A stretch of DNA of 6,395 bases from an uncultured Clostridia bacterium (lineage in GTDB: Bacteria; Bacillota; Clostridia; UMGS1883), in the NCBI GenBank assembly GCA_947629615.1, contig CANRER010000086.1:1-6395 (forward strand), read 5' to 3'. The notes under the pieces were generated by a model. That model ran no database searches, had not been told where the DNA came from, and saw only the letters and a program-made list of their open reading frames with translations. Position numbers and translations under genes: made by a program. How positions within the stretch are numbered: position 1 is the first letter of the stretch; each line of letters begins with the position of its first letter. Below, one piece after another: positions 1-4,276 of the stretch.

Positions 1-634
1 GGTGGCGGCTGCCGTCGGGCTGACGCTCGCGCAGCGGGGCCGTCTGAGGGGTGGCTATGTAGCCGGGGCCGATACCGTTGCACTGAATGTTATGCTCGCC
101 GTATTCCGAGCATATATTCCTCGTGAGCATCTTAAGCCCGCCCTTCGCGGCGGCGTAGGCCGAAACCGTTTCGCGGCCAAGCTCGCTCATCATGGAGCAG
201 ATGTTGATTATCTTGCCGTGGCCCTTCTTTATCATCGATGGGATAACGGCTTTGGCGACGATAAACGGGGCGTTGAGATCGACGTCGATAACCTGACGGA
301 ACTCGTCGGCTGTCATCTCGAGCATGGGGATACGCTTGATTATGCCGGCGTTGTTTACAAGAATGTCGATAACGCCGACCTCGGCTTCGATTTTTTGAAC
401 CATGTCGCGAACCATGTCCTCCTTGGTAACGTCGCACACATAGCCCTTTGCGTCGATACCGTCGGCGGCGTAGGAGGCGAGGCCCTTGTCCACAAATTCC
501 TGCTTGATGTCGCAGAAAACGATTTTCGCGCCGGCCGAGGCGTAGGCCGAGGCGATGGCGTAGCCTATGCCGTAGGACGCGCCGGTGACGAGGGCGACCT
601 TGCCCTCAAGGCTGAAGTCCTTCAAAATGTCCAT
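1..634 (-). CDS. Gluconate 5-dehydrogenase-like SDR oxidoreductase (partial, C-terminus cut off)
   Basis: Cytoplasmic NAD(P)-dependent short-chain dehydrogenase, 211 residues visible. The Rossmann nucleotide-binding motif TGASYGIG is at residues 17-24 and the NNAG motif at 94-97. The catalytic set is Ser147, Tyr160 and Lys164 (YAAAK), followed by GPGY at 189-192. The stretch around KIINICSMMSELGRE and HNIQCNGIGPGY is very like E. coli IdnO, which interconverts gluconate and 5-ketogluconate. 2-deoxy-gluconate 3-dehydrogenase (KduD) or another sugar-acid or polyol dehydrogenase is the main alternative. The ATG is supported by AGGAG eight bases upstream. Family length is about 250-270 residues, so some 40-60 are missing past the left edge. 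No cofactor-specificity claim is made beyond Asp42 at the end of beta-strand 2, which usually favours NAD. The class is secure; the substrate is inferred. Confidence 0.9.
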   Translation of the reverse strand, partial: MDILKDFSLEGKVALVTGASYGIGYAIASAYASAGAKIVFCDIKQEFVDKGLASYAADGIDAKGYVCDVTKEDMVRDMVQKIEAEVGVIDILVNNAGIIKRIPMLEMTADEFRQVIDVDLNAPFIVAKAVIPSMIKKGHGKIINICSMMSELGRETVSAYAAAKGGLKMLTRNICSEYGEHNIQCNGIGPGYIATPQTAPLRERQPDGSRH

Positions 635-642
635 AAACACAT

Positions 643-647
643 CTCCT
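643..647 (-). promoter_or_regulatory. Ribosome binding site of the SDR gene
   Basis: AGGAG on the minus strand, eight bases before the ATG at 634-632. It fixes the start of the dehydrogenase. Confidence 0.8.
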
Positions 648-664
648 TTTTTGTATTTTTTATA

Positions 665-693
665 ATTATATCACAAATTTTTCCTCAATGCAA
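665..693 (-). promoter_or_regulatory. Sigma-A type promoter for the SDR gene, inside the end of the upstream gene
   Basis: On the minus strand a TTGCAT -35 box (693-688) is followed by a 17-base spacer and a perfect TATAAT -10 box (670-665), giving a predicted start of transcription about 25 bases before the dehydrogenase ATG. The -35 box is the last two sense codons (Leu-His) of the DUF2752 gene, so this internal promoter would let the dehydrogenase be expressed independently of the metA block. No hairpin terminator is visible between the two genes, so read-through from upstream is also possible. Confidence 0.65.
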
Positions 694-1092
694 GAGTAAT
701 TTGTGCGCAGGCCTCACAAAAACGGCCCCGCCGTAAAAATTCATCGGTGGCGCGCCGGGGAACATCAGCGCCATGCGGGCGGCGTAAACCGCGAGAATGA
801 GCGCGATAAGCCCCGCGAGCAGCGGCGCCGAGCCCCAAAACCGCCCGCCGGCCCTCGTGTCCTTGAGAACGAACATCGCGCAGAGCGGCGGCACGGCAAA
901 GGCCAAAGGGTGCCAGCGCAGCGCGTCGGCGAAATCCAGCCGCAGCAGGGCGAGGCAGCCCCGCGTCAGCCCGCAGCCGGGGCAGGGCAGGCCCGTAAGC
1001 CGTTTTATCGGGCAGCCGAAAACCAGCCCCCACGCGGCCAGCAGCGCCAGAAAAACCAGCAGCGCCGCCGCGTTTTTCAGCGCGGCCCTCAC
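685..1092 (-). CDS. DUF2752 family small membrane protein
   Basis: A 135-residue protein with the hallmark of the DUF2752 family: C37-P-G-C40-G followed by LTRG, then a short LLRLDFADALRWHPLAF segment. Family function is unknown; the CPGCG motif suggests metal or redox chemistry at the membrane, but this is not shown. Hydrophobic stretches at about residues 8-26, 62-76 and 89-110 look like three membrane spans, and Cys27 adds a third cysteine near the motif. The start is GTG, which overlaps the stop of the preceding gene (GTGA, four shared bases). There is no clear ribosome binding site, so translation is probably coupled to that gene. The last codons contain the -35 box of the dehydrogenase promoter. 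Confidence 0.85.
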   Translation of the reverse strand: MRAALKNAAALLVFLALLAAWGLVFGCPIKRLTGLPCPGCGLTRGCLALLRLDFADALRWHPLAFAVPPLCAMFVLKDTRAGGRFWGSAPLLAGLIALILAVYAARMALMFPGAPPMNFYGGAVFVRPAHKLLLH

Positions 1093-1616
1093 AGCTTGAG
1101 CTCGTCGAACTGACGGCTCAGCTTTTCGATGAACAGGCGGGCCTGCTTATTTTTGAGCAGAATGTTCGACGCGCGGCGCACGCCGTCCACGAAGCCCGGC
1201 TCCAAGTCCTCCACGGTCATCGCGCGGGCGAGCGGGCATATCCCCTTCCCTCGCGGGTCAATGATTATCTCGCAGCCCCCGTCCTCGCGGAGGTAGGGCG
1301 TAAGCGGGAAAATGCGGCAGGCCAGCGGGCGGCGCTCCCGCTCGCAGTGTCCATCGCAGGTGATAAGGTCGGCGTAGCGGCCGTAGTCGTACTCGAAATC
1401 GGTGTCGTAAAGCTTCATATAGCTCGGCAGGTCGCGCAGCATAACGTTTTCCTCGGGGAAAAGGTACATTCCGGTTATTTCCTCCTCCACGCGGCAGCAG
1501 GCCGCGCCGCAAAGCTGCCCGCAGTCCGCGCCTAGGGGCGTCGCGTCGCCCAGCGCGGCGTAGGCCAGCTCGTAAAGCCGCTTGTAGGAGAGCGGCAGAG
1601 TGACGGTCTTACTCAT
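1089..1616 (-). CDS. YkgJ-like cysteine-cluster protein (putative metal or Fe-S binding)
   Basis: A 175-residue soluble protein with nine cysteines: 32, 36, 40, 41, 87, 91, 100, 115 and 127. The leading C-x3-C-x3-CC followed by RVEEEI, the central CDGHC, the RRPLACRIFPLTPY segment and a late CPLA match the general build of the YkgJ/CxxCxxCC family, whose members are thought to hold a zinc ion or an iron-sulfur cluster. The biochemical role is unknown. The frame stays open 19 codons further upstream, but the ATG at 1616 is preferred because GGAGG lies nine bases before it; a longer form would run far into metA. The start overlaps the end of metA by eight bases, and the stop overlaps the next GTG by four, so the three genes are probably one transcript with coupled translation. 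Confidence 0.82.
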   Translation of the reverse strand: MSKTVTLPLSYKRLYELAYAALGDATPLGADCGQLCGAACCRVEEEITGMYLFPEENVMLRDLPSYMKLYDTDFEYDYGRYADLITCDGHCERERRPLACRIFPLTPYLREDGGCEIIIDPRGKGICPLARAMTVEDLEPGFVDGVRRASNILLKNKQARLFIEKLSRQFDELKL

Positions 1617-2547
1617 CGCGGCATACCTCCAGCCCCACGCTGTCGATAGAGTAGGGCGTGGTTTGATAAACAAAGTAGTTTAGCCAGTTCGTGAACAGCA
1701 AATGATTGTGGCTGCGCCACGTCATCACGGGCGGCTTCGAGGGGTCGTCGTCGGGGTAGTAGTTGACGGGCGGGTCGATGTCGAGCCCCTTTTCCAAGTC
1801 GCGGCGGTACTCCTTGTCGAGGGTTTCCGCGTCGTACTCGCTGTGGCCTGTCACAAAAACGCGCTTGTTGTCGCGGGATTTTGCTATGTAAACGCCGGCC
1901 TCAACGCTGTCGGCCACTATTTCAAGCTCCGGCACGGCCTCGATGTCCTCGGCCCGCACCTCGGTGCGGCGCGAGTGCGGCGCGAGAAAATACTCGTCGA
2001 AGCCCCTTGTCAGGCGGCTGTGGCGGTTCAGCGTGCGGTGGCGGAAAACGCCGAACAGCTTTTTGTCGAGCGGCCTTTTCCGTATGCCGTAATGGTGATA
2101 GAGCGCGGCCTGCGCGGCCCAGCATATATGCAGCGTGCTGGTGGAGTGGGTGATCGTCCAGTCCATCAGGGCCGTCAGCTCGTCCCAATAGTCCACCTCC
2201 TCGAAGGGGAGCAGCTCCACCGGCGCGCCGGTGATGATAACGCCGTCGTAGCGGTCGTCCTTTACCTCGGCGAAGGTCTTGTAAAAGGCGGCCAAATGCT
2301 CGGGCGGGGTGTGGCGCGACTCGTGGCTGTCCATGTGGACAAGCTCCGCGTCGATTTGCAGCGGGGTGTTGCTCAGCGCGCGCAGAAGCTGCGTTTCGGT
2401 ATCTATTTTTGTGGGCATTATGTTCACTATCAGCACCTTCAGCGGGCGAATGTCCTGACTGAGAGCGCGTTTGTCCGTCATAACGAAGATGTTTTCGCCG
2501 TCGAGTATCCTCGCGGCGGGCAGGTCGTCGGGTATCTTGATTGGCAT
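1609..2547 (-). CDS. metA: Homoserine O-acetyltransferase (MetA family)
   Basis: A 312-residue cytoplasmic enzyme that activates the homoserine hydroxyl group in the first committed step of methionine synthesis. Residues expected for the MetA family fall at the canonical positions: nucleophile Cys142 in HICWAAQAALYHHYGI, and the His235 and Glu237 pair in TGHSEYD. Position 111, in TGAPVELLPFEEVDYW, is Glu. In characterised members Glu111 goes with acetyl-CoA (Bacillus cereus) and Gly111 with succinyl-CoA (E. coli), so acetyl transfer is inferred. Length fits the family (about 300-310). The start MPIKIPDDLPA is the usual MetA N-terminus and has GAAAGGAG seven bases upstream; an in-frame extension of 37 codons would cover the promoter and is rejected. 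It is the first gene of a minus-strand block. The leader is only about 25 bases, leaving no room for a SAM riboswitch or T-box. Confidence 0.95.
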   Translation of the reverse strand: MPIKIPDDLPAARILDGENIFVMTDKRALSQDIRPLKVLIVNIMPTKIDTETQLLRALSNTPLQIDAELVHMDSHESRHTPPEHLAAFYKTFAEVKDDRYDGVIITGAPVELLPFEEVDYWDELTALMDWTITHSTSTLHICWAAQAALYHHYGIRKRPLDKKLFGVFRHRTLNRHSRLTRGFDEYFLAPHSRRTEVRAEDIEAVPELEIVADSVEAGVYIAKSRDNKRVFVTGHSEYDAETLDKEYRRDLEKGLDIDPPVNYYPDDDPSKPPVMTWRSHNHLLFTNWLNYFVYQTTPYSIDSVGLEVCRDE

Positions 2548-2554
2548 GAGGAGG

Positions 2555-2562
2555 CTCCTTTC
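2555..2562 (-). promoter_or_regulatory. Ribosome binding site of metA
   Basis: GAAAGGAG on the minus strand, seven bases before the ATG at 2547-2545. It decides the start against the longer open frame. Confidence 0.8.
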
Positions 2563-2571
2563 GGGAATTAC

Positions 2572-2587
2572 TGCTATAATTATAGCA
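2572..2587. promoter_or_regulatory. 16-base perfect palindrome over the metA -10 box (candidate operator)
   Basis: TGCTATAATTATAGCA reads the same on both strands. It covers the metA -10 box and the predicted start of transcription, a typical place for a repressor dimer. The palindrome may also arise simply because TATAAT is followed by its own complement. No regulator gene is next to it. Operator function is an inference. Confidence 0.35.
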
Positions 2588-2607
2588 CGCTTTCGCCCCA
2601 TATACAA
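2579..2607 (-). promoter_or_regulatory. Promoter of the metA block
   Basis: On the minus strand TTGTAT (2607-2602), a 17-base spacer and a perfect TATAAT (2584-2579). The -35 box is weak (three of six consensus bases), so an activator or regulated use is possible. Its -35 box lies only four bases from the -35 box of the divergent promoter. Confidence 0.6.
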
Positions 2608-2611
2608 GTGC

Positions 2612-2640
2612 TTGACATAAATATTTTTTGGTGGTAAAAT
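2612..2640 (+). promoter_or_regulatory. Promoter of the glycoside-hydrolase-like gene
   Basis: A perfect TTGACA -35 box (2612-2617), a 17-base spacer and TAAAAT (2635-2640), about 34 bases before the ATG at 2674. The element sits back to back with the metA promoter. Confidence 0.7.
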
Positions 2641-2660
2641 TATTGAAGGAAATTTCAAGA

Positions 2661-2665
2661 AGGAG
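2661..2665 (+). promoter_or_regulatory. Ribosome binding site of the glycoside-hydrolase-like gene
   Basis: AGGAG (AAGGAG with the preceding base) eight bases before the ATG at 2674. This supports the start at MKPLFFWRW over all other frames in the region. Confidence 0.75.
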
Positions 2666-2673
2666 TTCTTTTT

Positions 2674-4176
2674 ATGAAGCCTTTATTTTTCTGGCGATGG
2701 AGCGAGCCGCCCTCCCTCCGCGAAATAGACGACCGTCTGAGCCTGCTGGCGGAGCGCGGGTTCGCCGTAGCCGTGGAGCCGTGCGGCGGCTTTATGACGG
2801 CGCGGTTTTTCGAGGCCCTGCGCGGGGCCTGCCGCAGTGCGGGCCGCTATGGGGCGGAGCTTTACCTTTGCGACGACGTCGGCCCATTTTCCGGCTCCGG
2901 CGGCGGCGAGGTGACCTCCGCGCCGGAGCTCAGGGCCCGCCTGCTTACGCTGATACCCTCGGCCGCGCTCGGCGCGGGCGAGGAGCCGCTTTTCGAGAAG
3001 GACGGCAAGGCCGTGGTTATCCGCCGCGCGGGGGCCGACGGCCCCGCCGACGTGTTCGGCCAAAGAGCCGCCCGAGCCTTCGTGGACGCGATTTACCGCC
3101 GCGTGGGGCGCGAGGCGGCGAGGTTCCTCGGCTGTGAGCTGAAGGGCTTCGTCACCCGAACGCCCTTTGTCCGCGAGGCGGACGGCCGCCCCGCCCTGCC
3201 CTACTGCGAGGAGCTTTTTGCCGAGGCCGAGAGCGAGGGTCTGTCGCCCGAGGAGCTGTTCTTCGGCGGCGGCGCGGAGCGGTACATGGCTTTGGCGCGG
3301 GAGCTGGCCGCGAAAACCTTCCTGCCGGAGCTTGAGCGCGGAGCTGCGGGCCTCGGGCTCAGACTGCTCGGCGAGATATGGGGCGAAAAAATATTCCGCG
3401 TGACCGTCCCCGAGGGGCCGCGCTTCCTCGCCGGTGCCGTCCGCTCCCTGTGCCGAGGTATTGGGGGCGGCCTACCCGCCGTGAGCGGAGAGCTTTTCGG
3501 CGAGGAGCGGCCCTGCGCCGTAGGCTACGCCCTTTGGGCCGACGCCGCGCGGACGCTTTGCGAAGCCGCCGAGGGCATGAGGCCCGTTGAGGGCGAAGCC
3601 GTCGGCAAAGAGGGCCAGGGCCTTGACCTGTGCCATCTGCGCCGCGAGGGGGCGGAGCTTTACCTGCTCACGAACGACGCGGACGAGTCCGCAGGCGTGG
3701 AGCTTGCTCTCCCCGAGGGCCTGTCGGCCCACGCGCTCGACATTTTCAGCGGGGAGCTTGTTTACGCGGGCGAGGGCAGCCTCCGCGCCGAAATTCCCGC
3801 CGGCGGTGCGGCGGCCCTGCTATGCGCCGCAAAATCCCCCGAGGCTGCGGCGGGCGGCCTGCTGCCCGGCTTTGCAGTGCCGTCGGAGGGCGCGGAGCCG
3901 CTCGCCGCCCGGCCGCTCGGAGCGGAAAAGGGAGCGAGCGTATACGAGGCGCGGCTGCCAGAGGACGGCGCGGCCCTTGTGCTTGAAGGCAACTTCGCCT
4001 GCGCCGAGGTGCGCGTGGGCCGCCGGCGCGAAACGCTCGTCGCGCCGCCGTTCGCCCTTAAGCTGTACGCCGGCGACGCGGGCCGGGCCGCCGAAATAAC
4101 GCTTTATCCCGCCGAAAACGGTGCTTCCGCGTCGCTGACCGCCGCATGGACGACCGCCGCGCGGGAAGCTTTATAA
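2674..4176 (+). CDS. Divergent GH106-like glycoside hydrolase-related protein, possibly inactive
   Basis: A 500-residue protein without signal peptide or membrane span, so probably cytoplasmic. Several segments recall GH106-type (alpha-L-rhamnosidase) proteins in the right order: an aromatic start FFWRWSEPP (5-13), GAELYLCDDVGPFSGSGGGEV (60-80) resembling the family's LWLYDEDGWPSGSAGG strand, KGFVTRTP (157-164) where relatives usually have FTDEP, a (S)GELFG stretch (271-276), then a beta-sandwich-like part with LYLLTND (329-335) and DIFSGEL (356-362), and a C-terminal sugar-binding-like part (AEVRVGRRRETLVAPPFALKL, 444-464). It is much shorter than usual members, and the acidic pair of the DEP motif is replaced by Arg-Thr, so activity may be lost or changed. 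It has only ten lysines and three asparagines in 500 residues, showing strong GC pressure. Gene reality is firm; the family assignment is from remembered motifs and moderate at best. Confidence 0.6.
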   Translation: MKPLFFWRWSEPPSLREIDDRLSLLAERGFAVAVEPCGGFMTARFFEALRGACRSAGRYGAELYLCDDVGPFSGSGGGEVTSAPELRARLLTLIPSAALGAGEEPLFEKDGKAVVIRRAGADGPADVFGQRAARAFVDAIYRRVGREAARFLGCELKGFVTRTPFVREADGRPALPYCEELFAEAESEGLSPEELFFGGGAERYMALARELAAKTFLPELERGAAGLGLRLLGEIWGEKIFRVTVPEGPRFLAGAVRSLCRGIGGGLPAVSGELFGEERPCAVGYALWADAARTLCEAAEGMRPVEGEAVGKEGQGLDLCHLRREGAELYLLTNDADESAGVELALPEGLSAHALDIFSGELVYAGEGSLRAEIPAGGAAALLCAAKSPEAAAGGLLPGFAVPSEGAEPLAARPLGAEKGASVYEARLPEDGAALVLEGNFACAEVRVGRRRETLVAPPFALKLYAGDAGRAAEITLYPAENGASASLTAAWTTAAREAL

Positions 4177-4205
4177 AATTTGTGCAATATTTTTCAAATT
4201 TTTTT
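4175..4205 (+). terminator. Weak candidate terminator after the glycoside-hydrolase-like gene
   Basis: An AAAATTTG arm (4175-4182), a 12-base loop and a CAAATTTT arm (4195-4202), running into a T tract that ends at 4205. The stem is almost all A-T and starts in the stop codon, so it would be weak. No better hairpin exists before the ppdK promoter. Confidence 0.3.
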
Positions 4206-4215
4206 CAAAAAACAC

Positions 4216-4244
4216 TGGAAATTTATGCTTGGATAGTATATAAT
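4216..4244 (+). promoter_or_regulatory. Promoter of ppdK
   Basis: A TGGAAA -35 box (4216-4221, four of six consensus bases), a 17-base spacer and a perfect TATAAT -10 box (4239-4244), giving a predicted leader of about 25 bases before the ppdK ATG. Confidence 0.65.
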
Positions 4245-4260
4245 AGGTGTGAAACTATAT

Positions 4261-4267
4261 AAGGAGG
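4261..4267 (+). promoter_or_regulatory. Strong ribosome binding site of ppdK
   Basis: AAGGAGG, nearly the full anti-16S complement, nine bases before the ATG at 4277. It fits a highly expressed gene. Confidence 0.8.
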
Positions 4268-4276
4268 ACGACCCCA

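Noticed and set aside
2..736. 244-codon plus-strand open frame opposite the dehydrogenase
   Set aside because: It is the antisense of an SDR with an intact catalytic set, and runs through that gene's promoter and into the DUF2752 gene.
1617..1673. 19-codon N-terminal extension of the YkgJ-like protein
   Set aside because: It has no ribosome binding site and would lie within metA, whereas the ATG at 1616 has GGAGG at good spacing.
2218..2233. 16-base GC-rich perfect palindrome inside metA
   Set aside because: It encodes the conserved TGAPV segment next to Glu111, and GC-rich codons for these residues give such a palindrome by chance.
2548..2571. Possible SAM riboswitch or T-box before metA
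   Set aside because: The predicted leader is only about 25 bases, too short for either element, and shows no T-box or kink-turn motif.
1702..2637. 311-codon plus-strand open frame opposite metA
   Set aside because: Same codon-on-codon register as metA; no domain and no ribosome binding site. MetA has all catalytic residues.
2548..2658. 37-codon N-terminal extension of MetA
   Set aside because: It would cover both the -10 and -35 boxes of its own promoter and lacks a ribosome binding site. The shorter start matches the family's usual N-terminus and numbering.
2628..3137. 169-codon plus-strand frame overlapping the start of the glycoside-hydrolase-like gene
   Set aside because: It begins inside the promoter and its Arg/Gly/Pro-rich translation is typical of an off-frame reading of GC-rich coding DNA.
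4233..4258. ATAGT/ACTAT inverted repeat around the ppdK -10 box
   Set aside because: Only five paired bases with a 16-base loop in AT-rich DNA; not distinguishable from chance.
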